A stretch of DNA of 64,000 bases, taken from Flavobacteriaceae bacterium (GTDB lineage: Bacteria; Bacteroidota; Bacteroidia; Flavobacteriales; Flavobacteriaceae). This document shows, piece after piece, positions 37,716 through 46,104 of this stretch. Positions within the stretch are counted from its first letter, which is position 1. Every line of letters starts with the position of its first letter. The notes under the pieces are model-generated. The model searched no databases. It was not told where the DNA came from and saw only the letters and a list, made by a program, of their open reading frames with translations. A program made the translations under genes and the position numbers. Location: assembly GCA_002694465.1 (NCBI GenBank), contig NZMG01000003.1, forward strand, positions 201,860-265,859. Direction: 5' to 3'.

Positions 37716-38480
37716 TTATATTCCTAACGCTTGTCCACCTCCAATTTGTATAGTTTCGGCCGTTATAAAGGAAGCGTCCTTACTTGCCAAAAATGAAATA
37801 ACTCCTGCAACATCTTCGGGCTGTCCTAACCTTCCCAACATAATATTATTTGCCCAAGAGGCAAAGACTTCTGGCTTGGTAGATTTTATTTGGGCATGGA
37901 ATGGTGTATCTATAGTTCCAGGTGAAACTGCATTTACTCTAATTCCGTATTCTGCTAGGTCCTTTGCCAAGGCTCTTGTAATTGCATGAACACCCGCTTT
38001 GGATGTTCCATAAACACCCGCACCTGGACCACCCGCGGTCCATCCAGCATTTGAAGTATAGTTAATTATAGAAGGATGTGTTCCTTTTTTCAGATAGGGT
38101 ATTGCTGCTCTTGATGCAAAAAATACAGAATCTAGATTAAGTGCCATAACAAATCTGTAAAAGTCGGTAGTCATGTCTTCAAATCGAGATCTCCCACCTA
38201 ATCCACCGGCATTATTAACTAATACATCAATTTTCCCGTATTTCTCTCCTATTTTTTTAATGTTGTTGGTTACATGTTCCTCATTAGTAACATCAAAGCC
38301 ATAATACTCTGCAGTAATTCCTTCTTCGGTAAGTTCCTTCACTCTTTCTAAACCAGCTTTATCATCTATACCGTTCAAGACAACCGTGTATCCATCTTTA
38401 CCTAATCTTCTTGCTACTTCAAAACCAATCCCACCTGTAGCTCCTGTTATTATTGCAACTTTGCTTTTTGTATAACTCAT
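37716..38480 (-). CDS. SDR-family oxidoreductase, likely DEH reductase
   Basis: A 254-aa classical SDR: cofactor motif TGATGGIGFEV (residues 13-23), NNAGG, the catalytic Ser in NYTSNAGW and YGTSKAGV. Flavobacterial alginate loci encode an SDR that reduces DEH to 2-keto-3-deoxygluconate; length and position fit that role. It lies 36 bp after the MFS gene. Only moderately similar to its SDR neighbour, so this is an old duplication or independent recruitment. Confidence 0.86.
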   Translation of the reverse strand: MSYTKSKVAIITGATGGIGFEVARRLGKDGYTVVLNGIDDKAGLERVKELTEEGITAEYYGFDVTNEEHVTNNIKKIGEKYGKIDVLVNNAGGLGGRSRFEDMTTDFYRFVMALNLDSVFFASRAAIPYLKKGTHPSIINYTSNAGWTAGGPGAGVYGTSKAGVHAITRALAKDLAEYGIRVNAVSPGTIDTPFHAQIKSTKPEVFASWANNIMLGRLGQPEDVAGVISFLASKDASFITAETIQIGGGQALGI

Positions 38481-38516
38481 AAACTTTTCTTTTAAATTTT
38501 AATACTTTTTTATTTC

Positions 38517-39791
38517 TTAATTAACTACTAGCTTCACTTTTTTAATAAATAGAAAAACAGATAATACCCCAAATACTACACATACTGTAATGGCGATAAA
38601 TGCAAATGTATACGAGCCTCCTTCAGTAATTCTACCAATAAACCAGTTCATTATTATTGGCGAAATGGCAGCAATTGTACCTGCCAATCCTGCTAATGTT
38701 CCTACTGACGGCCCTCTAAACAAGTCACTTGATAATGTCTGAATATTACCAATTGCAAATTGAAAACCAAATAACGCAATACCTGCTAAGTATATAAAAG
38801 TCATATAATTGGTATCGTTAACAAATAAGATTATTGATACAAAACCTATTATTATTAAAAATCCACCCAATACAATACTTGCTTTTCTACCAACATCAAC
38901 CGATGTTCTTTTTATTATTGCTTCTGTAAACATCCCTCCTAATATTCCTCCTGCAGCTGCCATTAAATAAGATATCCACATAGTTGTTCCTATCTCTTCA
39001 ATACTCATATCAAATTTATTGTGAAGGTAGATTGGCATCCAACCAGCAAAAAACCACCATATTGGTTCAATAAAAAATCTACATAATAAAATACCCCAAG
39101 GTTGTTTGAAGCTAAGTATTTTAATAATGCTTAAACTCTTTGCACCTTCAATTTCTTCATTGTTATTTTTAATACGATCATTTAACAACATAGTTCTTTC
39201 ACTTTCTGTGATCCAAGGATGTTTTTGAGGTTTTGTTTTGTTGAGAATAAGCCAAGGAATTATCCAAAGAAATCCTAATAATCCTAGTATGATATAGGTA
39301 GATTTCCAACCAAATTGTGAATATAAAAACACAATAATTACAGGTGCAATGACATTACCTATAGAAGCTCCTGCATTAAATATTCCTTGTGCTACAGCTC
39401 TTTGTTTAACTGGAAACCATTCTCCATTACTCTTTACGGCACCTGGCCATAGCCCTGCTTCTCCTAGTCCTAATAACCCGCGCACAATTGAAAGTGACAC
39501 AACTCCTTTCGCTAATGCGTGAAACCCTGCGGCTAAAGACCATACCACAACAGATACCACAAATCCTAATCTTGTACCTATTTGATCATATAATCTACCC
39601 GATAAAAATTTACTTGCTGCATAGGTAATCATAAAAATATTAAGCATTAACGCATAATCTGTTTTATCCATTCCTAAATCCTCACCCATTTGAGGCCACA
39701 ATAGTGCAAAGGCCGTTCTGTCAACATAATTAATAACAGTAGCTATAAATATTAAGGTTATAATCCACCATCTTAGTCCTTTTATTTTCAT
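38517..39791 (-). CDS. MFS transporter, hexuronate/ACS-like
   Basis: A 424-aa inner-membrane transporter with 12 predicted helices. The signature after helix 4 (RGLLGLGEAGLWPGAVKSNGEWFP) is that of the anion:cation symporter family that includes ExuT. In this locus the likely cargo is an unsaturated uronate, DEH or a small oligo-alginate crossing the inner membrane; specificity is inferred from context. It heads the MFS-SDR-SDR-kdgK-eda unit; an inverted repeat and a -7-like box lie upstream. Confidence 0.88.
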   Translation of the reverse strand: MKIKGLRWWIITLIFIATVINYVDRTAFALLWPQMGEDLGMDKTDYALMLNIFMITYAASKFLSGRLYDQIGTRLGFVVSVVVWSLAAGFHALAKGVVSLSIVRGLLGLGEAGLWPGAVKSNGEWFPVKQRAVAQGIFNAGASIGNVIAPVIIVFLYSQFGWKSTYIILGLLGFLWIIPWLILNKTKPQKHPWITESERTMLLNDRIKNNNEEIEGAKSLSIIKILSFKQPWGILLCRFFIEPIWWFFAGWMPIYLHNKFDMSIEEIGTTMWISYLMAAAGGILGGMFTEAIIKRTSVDVGRKASIVLGGFLIIIGFVSIILFVNDTNYMTFIYLAGIALFGFQFAIGNIQTLSSDLFRGPSVGTLAGLAGTIAAISPIIMNWFIGRITEGGSYTFAFIAITVCVVFGVLSVFLFIKKVKLVVN

Positions 39792-39810
39792 TTTTTTCAG
39801 TTCTTATATC

Positions 39811-39864
39811 CAGATATATTGCTACTTTACGTCAAGAAATATTACCTGGAATGGTATTTCTTGA
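39811..39864 (-). promoter_or_regulatory. Inverted repeat and possible promoter upstream of the MFS gene
   Basis: TCAAGAAATA (39832-39841) is perfectly mirrored by TATTTCTTGA (39855-39864) over a 13-bp spacer. Downstream on the minus strand is TATATCTG (39818 to 39811), one base off TAnnTTTG. No TGGTnnACCA operator is present here, so this unit may have its own control. No T run follows, so it is not a good terminator. Confidence 0.45.
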
Positions 39865-40000
39865 AATATTTTAAGTTTAAAACTAAGGGAGAAAGTCAAT
39901 AGTAAAGAAATAGGAAATCTTACCTACTACTTGATTGTTTTGTCCCTCCAAAGAAAAAAATAAATTAGAAATTAATCGCACATTTAATTTCTAACTATTC

Positions 40001-40711
40001 CTAAATCTCATTAACATTATAACAGTATCGATATAACTCTTTAAAATGTTCCTTCATTTTTTGTTTTGCCAATTGGGGGTTTTGTTCTTTAATGGCATTA
40101 TAAATTTGCTTGTGCTCATTAATGGCACTATAAGCCAATTGATCATCACAAACATGATATTTCTTAAAATTCGTAATAATTTCTGGCGTAATGATAAGCA
40201 TAAAGGTGTTCATGGTACTATTTCCGCAAGCTCTTGCAATTGCTAGATGAAATAATAAATCCTCCTGAACAGCAATTTCATTGTTTAAGACTTTTTTTGA
40301 ATAAGCATCCAGAGCTTCTTTCATTTTAATCAAATCTTCATCCGTACGCCTCAATGAAGCCAATCTGGCTGTTTTTAATTCCAAAAGTATTCGTGTCTCA
40401 ACTAAGGATTTAAAATTAGGAACTTCCAATCTTAAAATATCATCTATCATCCCGTTCATTGCAATCACACCTATGTTCGCGACGAATGTTCCGCTTTGTG
40501 GAATAGATTTTAATAATCCATAAAATTCTAATTTCTGAATTGCCTCACGTATAGTGCTTCGAGTAACTTCAAACTTTTCTGACAGCATTCTTTCAGAAGG
40601 TAGTTTGTCCCCCGGCTCCAGATTTTTTTCATTGATTAAGGTCCTAACTTTTGCAATAACCTCTTTCTGAAGTGAGCGTTTTTCGTTAGAGTTAAGGATT
40701 TCTATTTTCAT
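40001..40711 (-). CDS. GntR/FadR-type (FCD) transcriptional regulator
   Basis: A 236-aa regulator with an N-terminal GntR winged HTH (about 12-75; PGDKLPSERMLSEKFEVTRS) and a C-terminal FCD ligand-binding helical domain (about 95-230) with the metal-binding His/Asp pattern (RACGNSTMN, EHKQIYNAIKE). The family includes UxuR/ExuR-like uronate sensors, whose operators resemble TTGGTnnACCAA. Matching TGGTnnACCA sites occur upstream of this gene, of susC and of the Nramp-like gene, so it is probably the local repressor, released by an alginate breakdown product. Confidence 0.92.
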   Translation of the reverse strand: MKIEILNSNEKRSLQKEVIAKVRTLINEKNLEPGDKLPSERMLSEKFEVTRSTIREAIQKLEFYGLLKSIPQSGTFVANIGVIAMNGMIDDILRLEVPNFKSLVETRILLELKTARLASLRRTDEDLIKMKEALDAYSKKVLNNEIAVQEDLLFHLAIARACGNSTMNTFMLIITPEIITNFKKYHVCDDQLAYSAINEHKQIYNAIKEQNPQLAKQKMKEHFKELYRYCYNVNEI

Positions 40712-40726
40712 AATTTTTTCAATAAT

Positions 40727-40736
40727 TGGTTAACCA
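40727..40736 (-). promoter_or_regulatory. TGGTTAACCA operator upstream of the GntR gene
   Basis: A perfect 10-bp palindrome 15 bp upstream of the gntR start codon, the same sequence as in the susC and Nramp promoters. A possible -7 box TAACTTTA (40756 to 40749) lies just upstream. Suggests autoregulation. Confidence 0.7.
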
Positions 40737-40826
40737 CTTAGAATTCTTTAAAGTTATATAAAACTTGAAATAAAATAGTGGATCCTGAAAAAAATTCTGC
40801 TCGGTTAATTTATTGTTTCTTTAAAA

Positions 40827-40857
40827 TTCTTACTGGTCCAACTTAGACCAGTAAGAA
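40827..40857 (-). terminator. Terminator of the susCD transcript
   Basis: A perfect 12-bp stem (40827-40838 with 40846-40857), 7-nt loop; on the minus strand TTTTAAAG follows. It lies about 90 bp after the susD stop. Confidence 0.8.
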
Positions 40858-40944
40858 CTAAAACACTATATGAGAACAGGCTAATCAAATATGTGCTTAT
40901 GCTAAGTGTTTCATTAAACTAAACTCACTACCTGTATATAATAC

Positions 40945-42258
40945 TTAGTACCCTGCATTTTGAGTAATTACTCCATCACTCGCGAGAATTTCTGAGATTG
41001 GAATTGGAAATAAGAAATAATTATTATTTATTGATTCCCCCAATTCTGTTTCTACAGTTCCAGTCCTAACCAAATCAAACCACCTATGCCCTTCAAATGC
41101 TAACTCTAGTCTCCTTTCATCTAGAATAGCCTTCCTAACCAAGGCTTGGGTGTTAAGAACGGTATGATCTAAGGGATCTAACCCAGCTCTGGTTCTTATA
41201 GCGTCCAACTCATCTAATACATCCTCTGCCGAAGCACCATTTTCATTCATTGCCTCTGCATATAACAACATGACATCTGCCAATCTTAATTCTATCCAAT
41301 CATGTTCTGGACCATCAGATTGCGGAAATTTTGGCGACGCTAATGTTTCAAGATCGATGGTTACCGCTCTTCTTAAGTCGCCTGGGCTATTATCGAAAGC
41401 CTCAACTAAACTTAAATCCAGAGGATCAAGAGCTTTTGTATCAAGTCCAAAAGACCATTCCCAGAATTCAGAAAAACCATATTCATCTACTATAGAACTT
41501 GACTTTTGTGTTGCAAAAATGATTTCAGAGTTAAGATCTGAAACAAAAATATCTTCAAAATTTTCTTGTAAACTTACGCCTGCCCCACCAGCTCCATTCA
41601 CAACGGCTGCAAGCAGTGGCTCAGCACTTCCAAAATTACCCATGGTCATATAAACTTTACCTAGAATACCTCTAGCTGCCAAATCTGTTGCACGACCATT
41701 ACCTAACCCAGAATTGTCCAATGCAGCGATTGCATCTTGTAAATCTGGAACGATTACGGTATTGTAAACTTGGTCTGCAGATTGTCTTGCTAAATCGAAA
41801 GTTGGAATGTCTTCAATATCTGGTGAAGTAAGAATTACAGTAACATCACCAAAAACTTGGACCAATTTAAAATAGGATAAAGCTCTTAAAAATTTAGCTT
41901 CACCTATTTGAGTAGCGTCGTCAGAGTTTTCAATTACGTTATTTGAACTTAAAATCGACTTGTATAATGCGGTGTAAAAGGGTCCAAAAAATTGATCCTC
42001 CATGGCCGTTAAGCCTGGTCCATATACATCAAACTCTGTATATGGTGATTCTTGCATTAGCGCATTATCTGCTCTAAAGTCACCCATTACTGCCATTGGC
42101 GTTGCAGCTCCAAGTTGATAATAGTAAGCTGCATTTAAAACCCCTTCAAAATCTGTTAAAGAATCTGCACTAGCTACATTGGGCGGAACCTCGTCTAAAT
42201 CTGTACTACACGCAATGGATAATAGCGATCCTAGAAATAATAGATATATATTTTTCAT
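40945..42258 (-). CDS. SusD/RagB-family surface glycan-binding lipoprotein
   Basis: A 437-aa lipoprotein: signal peptide with lipobox LLSIAC (Cys17), a helical TPR-like SusD N-terminal half, and the conserved C-terminal RagB/SusD segment (RRLELAFEGHRWFDLVRTG) near residue 385. It caps the SusC barrel encoded 11 bp upstream and captures oligosaccharides, here by context alginate oligomers, at the cell surface. Confidence 0.94.
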   Translation of the reverse strand: MKNIYLLFLGSLLSIACSTDLDEVPPNVASADSLTDFEGVLNAAYYYQLGAATPMAVMGDFRADNALMQESPYTEFDVYGPGLTAMEDQFFGPFYTALYKSILSSNNVIENSDDATQIGEAKFLRALSYFKLVQVFGDVTVILTSPDIEDIPTFDLARQSADQVYNTVIVPDLQDAIAALDNSGLGNGRATDLAARGILGKVYMTMGNFGSAEPLLAAVVNGAGGAGVSLQENFEDIFVSDLNSEIIFATQKSSSIVDEYGFSEFWEWSFGLDTKALDPLDLSLVEAFDNSPGDLRRAVTIDLETLASPKFPQSDGPEHDWIELRLADVMLLYAEAMNENGASAEDVLDELDAIRTRAGLDPLDHTVLNTQALVRKAILDERRLELAFEGHRWFDLVRTGTVETELGESINNNYFLFPIPISEILASDGVITQNAGY

Positions 42259-42269
42259 TTTTACTAAAT

Positions 42270-45200
42270 TTAAAAATTAACGTTTAAGCCAAGTGTAAGG
42301 CTTCTAACAATTGGACTAGCTCCTACTTGAACTCCATAAGTAGTAGGCCCTAAGTAACCCCCATTTGTAGTCTCTACTCCCTCTGGATTAAAAGAGGTGT
42401 AGTTATCTCCCCATAAGTATAATAAATTGGTTGCTGCGGCATATATTCTTGCAGAATTAATCCCTATTTTATTAACCCAATTAGGTTGAAGTGTATACCC
42501 AATAGTTAAATTTCTCAATGACACAAAAGACGCATCCTGCACTTGGGCATCTAATTGATTTCTTGATTGCGTATAAAACTCTCCATTGTGATCTGCAATT
42601 CCATCTCCATTGGCGTCAAAACTATCTCTCAATCTACCACCAAATTCTGAATTGTAATAAATTGGGTCAATGTTGAAAACATCTCCTCCTTGAGCTCCCT
42701 GAAATTGGAAAGACATATCGAATGCTTTGAAGCGAATTGAGCTATTTAAACCCCAGTAAAAATCCGGTGTGTTTTGTCCTATTTTAACAAGATCCCCACC
42801 TTCTTCAACAGTTTTTGTATTGTCAATTACACCATCCCCGTTTTGGTCAACAACGTAATATTCAGAACTATTTATACCAATCGCTCTTGTAGGATCTTCA
42901 ATAAATCGATCTTCAACCATTCCAATGGTTTCCAATCCCCACATCTCACCAATTTCTCCACCTACATAATTTCTAAATACAGGCCCTCTACCGCTTTGAC
43001 CATAAATAGTTTGAGGTAACTCTGTTAACCCTCCAAGATCTGTTATTTCTGTTTTTACGGTAGATAGATTAGCCCCGATGGTCCAACTGAAATTTTCCTT
43101 CTGAACAGCTGCTGCCGTAAGCTCAAATTCCATTCCAGAACTTCTTACATCTCCTGAGTTAAGTCTTATTGAAGTTGTACCGAAAACTTCAGATACACTT
43201 TGATTAATCAAGATATCTTCAATATCAGAAGTATAATAATCTACTCCCAATCTAATTCGATTATTAATAAAACCTAAATCAAGTCCGTAGTTTGTTTCTG
43301 TATTTGTTTGCCAAGTTAAGTCTGAATTAGCCACATCCGACGGAATTAAGAATCCTGTACCAAAAACAGTAGGTTGAGGATTTAGTAGACTTAATGAACT
43401 ATAGGCTCCTAAATCTGAAGTTGTCCCCAAAGACCCCATACTAAATCTTGGCTTTATTGAACTTAAAAGGTTGGAATTGTAAAAAGACTCATTGTGAATA
43501 TTCCATCCTACTGAAAATGCCGGAAACGTCTTATATCTATTATTTGAACCAAATCGAGAGTCTCCATCTCTTCTTACAGATGCCGAAAGTAAATATCGAT
43601 TATCAAATGCATAGTTAACTCTACCAAAAATGCTCCATCTTGTAATATTTTCTTCCCGCTCTGTAACTGTAATATCCTCAGGATCTAACAAATTATAGTT
43701 TATAATATTGCTAAACGGCACATTACTTCCATTAATAGAGGTGCCTCTAAAATGAATTCCTTGAAATTCAATACCGGCTACTGCACCGATATCATGATTT
43801 CCAATCTCCTTAGAATAATTTAATGTGGTTTCCACTAAGGTTGATGACTGTTTTAGGCTTGATTCATCTAAGGCAGTTTGGTTTGTACGAGCCCTTGAAT
43901 CAAATTCTAATCCTCTCCAGAAATAATCTTGGGTATCCCGAATATCGGCACCTAGCACAGTCTTTATATTTAACCCATCTAGAATACTGTATTGTAAATA
44001 TGTAGATACGTTAGCAAAAAATGTTTTCTGATTGCGATCTGTGTTGTCTAGCTTAGTAGCAGGACCGGCATCTCCAGATCCTCCAATACCATTACCACTT
44101 CTTCCGTAGTGCCAGTCTTGTGCTGTCATTCCTGGCTCCAATGTATAAATACTATTATTAAAAGGTGCATCGCCACCTCTATAGCCTTCATCAAATGGAG
44201 CAAGACCTAAATTTTGTGCTTGTTGGTCTAATTGCTGAACAAACCTAATAGACGCATCTGTATGGTAAATAGGATGAATACTATAAGCTCTTAAAAGATC
44301 TCTCATGTCATGTCCCACAATATCTCTGTCAGATACAAACCCATTAAAACTCAACCCCGTTTCAAATTTGTCACCTATTTTGGCATCCACATTTAATCGT
44401 GCATTAAGCCTTTCAAATCCTTGAGTTATTACGACACCTTCTGTATTTTGATATCCAACCGAAGCAAAATAATTTGCGTTTTCCGTTCCTCCGCTATAGC
44501 TAAAATCATGACTGGTGGTATAACCATTTCTAAAAAGCCAATCTTCAATTGCTACTACATCGGGTGCATTTTTATAAGCATTAATCTTGTAGTTTAAAAA
44601 ATCTGAGTCTAATTCAGATACATCAAATCTTCCACTTGCTATACCAGTCTCTAATTCATTGGCCCACTCACCCGCTGTCATGTTTATATTATCTGTCAAA
44701 TATCTACTTGAAATACTAGTGTAAGTATTATAATTAAAATTTGGAGTTCCTTTTTTCCCTTTTTTGGTCGTTACTAAAATAACACCATTTGCTCCTCTAG
44801 ATCCGTAAATGGCCGCTGAAGCCGCGTCTTTTAATACTTCCAAACTTTGAATATCATTTGGATTTACGGTTGCTAAACTTCCCGAAATTGGATAACCATC
44901 TACAACAATAAGAGGATTAGAATTACCATTAATAGAAGAGGATGCCCTTATTTGAATTTTAGGATCTGCACCTGGAGCCCCATCTTGATTTTGAATTAAG
45001 ACTCCTGCTAATTTACCTCCTAATGCATCGTCCACTCGATTTGCCTGAATGGCTGCAATTTCGGCTCCACCTACTTTTGCAACAGCCCCAGTTATTTGGG
45101 TCTTCTTTCGTGTTCCATACCCTACTACAACCACTTCATTCAAAGTATTTGCATCTTCTACAAGCGCAATACTAAGAGTTCTTTGATTGGTAATGGCCAC

Positions 45201-45449
45201 AGTTTGGGTTACATACCCCAAATAGGTAACTTCTAATACATCGCCACTTTTAACCTCGATTTGAAAATTTCCATCAAAATCTGTGGCAGTACCATTTGTG
45301 GTTCCTTGGACAACTACATTAGCCCCAGGAATACCGAGTTGATCGGTCGTCGAAACTACCTTGCCTTCCAACAGGTAGTTGTCTTGTGCTACAATAATAA
45401 TACTACTAAAAAGCAGGAAAATTAAAGATAGCTTCGTTTTTAAGTTCAT
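42270..45449 (-). CDS. SusC/RagA TonB-dependent outer-membrane transporter
   Basis: A 1059-aa outer-membrane importer: signal peptide (1-22), a carboxypeptidase-regulatory-like domain (about 27-100; GKVVSTTDQLGIPGANVVVQ), the plug domain with the SusC signature (NPLIVVDGYPI and ASAAIYGSRGANGVILVTTKKG near 180-230), then the 22-stranded barrel ending in VRSLTLGLNVNF. It imports oligosaccharides with SusD. The substrate is inferred to be alginate oligomers from the lyase, kdgF and kdg genes. The transcript has an unusually long (about 200 nt) structured 5' leader. Confidence 0.95.
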   Translation of the reverse strand: MNLKTKLSLIFLLFSSIIIVAQDNYLLEGKVVSTTDQLGIPGANVVVQGTTNGTATDFDGNFQIEVKSGDVLEVTYLGYVTQTVAITNQRTLSIALVEDANTLNEVVVVGYGTRKKTQITGAVAKVGGAEIAAIQANRVDDALGGKLAGVLIQNQDGAPGADPKIQIRASSSINGNSNPLIVVDGYPISGSLATVNPNDIQSLEVLKDAASAAIYGSRGANGVILVTTKKGKKGTPNFNYNTYTSISSRYLTDNINMTAGEWANELETGIASGRFDVSELDSDFLNYKINAYKNAPDVVAIEDWLFRNGYTTSHDFSYSGGTENANYFASVGYQNTEGVVITQGFERLNARLNVDAKIGDKFETGLSFNGFVSDRDIVGHDMRDLLRAYSIHPIYHTDASIRFVQQLDQQAQNLGLAPFDEGYRGGDAPFNNSIYTLEPGMTAQDWHYGRSGNGIGGSGDAGPATKLDNTDRNQKTFFANVSTYLQYSILDGLNIKTVLGADIRDTQDYFWRGLEFDSRARTNQTALDESSLKQSSTLVETTLNYSKEIGNHDIGAVAGIEFQGIHFRGTSINGSNVPFSNIINYNLLDPEDITVTEREENITRWSIFGRVNYAFDNRYLLSASVRRDGDSRFGSNNRYKTFPAFSVGWNIHNESFYNSNLLSSIKPRFSMGSLGTTSDLGAYSSLSLLNPQPTVFGTGFLIPSDVANSDLTWQTNTETNYGLDLGFINNRIRLGVDYYTSDIEDILINQSVSEVFGTTSIRLNSGDVRSSGMEFELTAAAVQKENFSWTIGANLSTVKTEITDLGGLTELPQTIYGQSGRGPVFRNYVGGEIGEMWGLETIGMVEDRFIEDPTRAIGINSSEYYVVDQNGDGVIDNTKTVEEGGDLVKIGQNTPDFYWGLNSSIRFKAFDMSFQFQGAQGGDVFNIDPIYYNSEFGGRLRDSFDANGDGIADHNGEFYTQSRNQLDAQVQDASFVSLRNLTIGYTLQPNWVNKIGINSARIYAAATNLLYLWGDNYTSFNPEGVETTNGGYLGPTTYGVQVGASPIVRSLTLGLNVNF

Positions 45450-45590
45450 AATTCAATTTTATTAGGTTAGCAAATAATAGAAACTTAAAAAGACTGAGGA
45501 TATTTAAATAAAAGTTTTTACTACTTTTACATTTCATGTCTTAGTTAGCTACTACATGTGTTATTACTTCCCTCCAAAGGAGTAATTGTA

Positions 45591-45616
45591 AAAGGATAGG
45601 CGCACACCTGTCCTTT
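45591..45616. other. Hairpin in the susC 5' leader
   Basis: AAAGGATAGG (45591-45600) and CCTGTCCTTT (45607-45616) form a 10-position stem around CGCACA. With a G-T wobble it pairs fully on the plus strand and is followed there by seven T; on the minus (mRNA) strand it has one A-C mismatch and is followed by TTTT. It lies inside the predicted susC leader, downstream of the operators. Confidence 0.55.
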
Positions 45617-45624
45617 TTTTAATT

Positions 45625-45688
45625 TGGTAAACCAAACTGGTTAACCAAATTGGTTTACCAAATATATTAACTTTTTCTTAACTCACAA
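45625..45688 (-). promoter_or_regulatory. susC promoter with three GntR operators
   Basis: Minus strand: TTG (45688 to 45686), 19-bp spacer, TATATTTG (45666 to 45659). Three palindromes TGGTnnACCA (45625-45634, 45638-45647, 45651-45660) are spaced 13 bp centre to centre; the first shares bases with the -7 box and all lie over the start of transcription, as expected for repression. The whole 36-bp block is itself nearly palindromic. Confidence 0.8.
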
Positions 45689-45711
45689 GTCATTTCTCAA
45701 TTATTTTCACT

Positions 45712-46059
45712 TTATTCCATAAAATCTTCACGAATTGGGCTAAATACATCAATTAAAATACCCTTTTTTGTACAAACAGCTCCATGAATTACATGAGGAG
45801 GAATGTAGACGGAGTCACCACCTTTCACCGTTTTTGTCTCATCCCCAATACTAAAATCGAAAGACCCACTTTCTACATAGGTAACCTGAGAATGATGATG
45901 TGCGTGCTTATAACCAATGCCTCCTTCATCAAATTCTACTTTAACAAGCATAATTTTATCATCATATCCCATTATTTTTCTTTTTACACCTTCACCAACT
46001 ACTTCCCAATCTTGGTCTTTATCCATTAAAAATTCTTTACTTGATCCAAATGTTTTCAT
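45712..46059 (-). CDS. kdgF: KdgF, unsaturated uronate linearising cupin
   Basis: A 115-aa single-domain cupin that opens 4,5-unsaturated monouronates from lyases to the linear DEH. The metal-binding cupin motif 1 is YKHAHHHSQVTYVESGSF (residues 50-67, three His), and motif 2 contains GGDSVYIPPHVIHGAVC (about 83-99). It directly follows the PL7 lyase gene (45 bp), the typical alginate/pectin setting. Confidence 0.92.
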   Translation of the reverse strand: MKTFGSSKEFLMDKDQDWEVVGEGVKRKIMGYDDKIMLVKVEFDEGGIGYKHAHHHSQVTYVESGSFDFSIGDETKTVKGGDSVYIPPHVIHGAVCTKKGILIDVFSPIREDFME

Positions 46060-46104
46060 ATAATATTGCTTTTAATAATTTCTAAATAAGTGTATTAATA
46101 ACTT

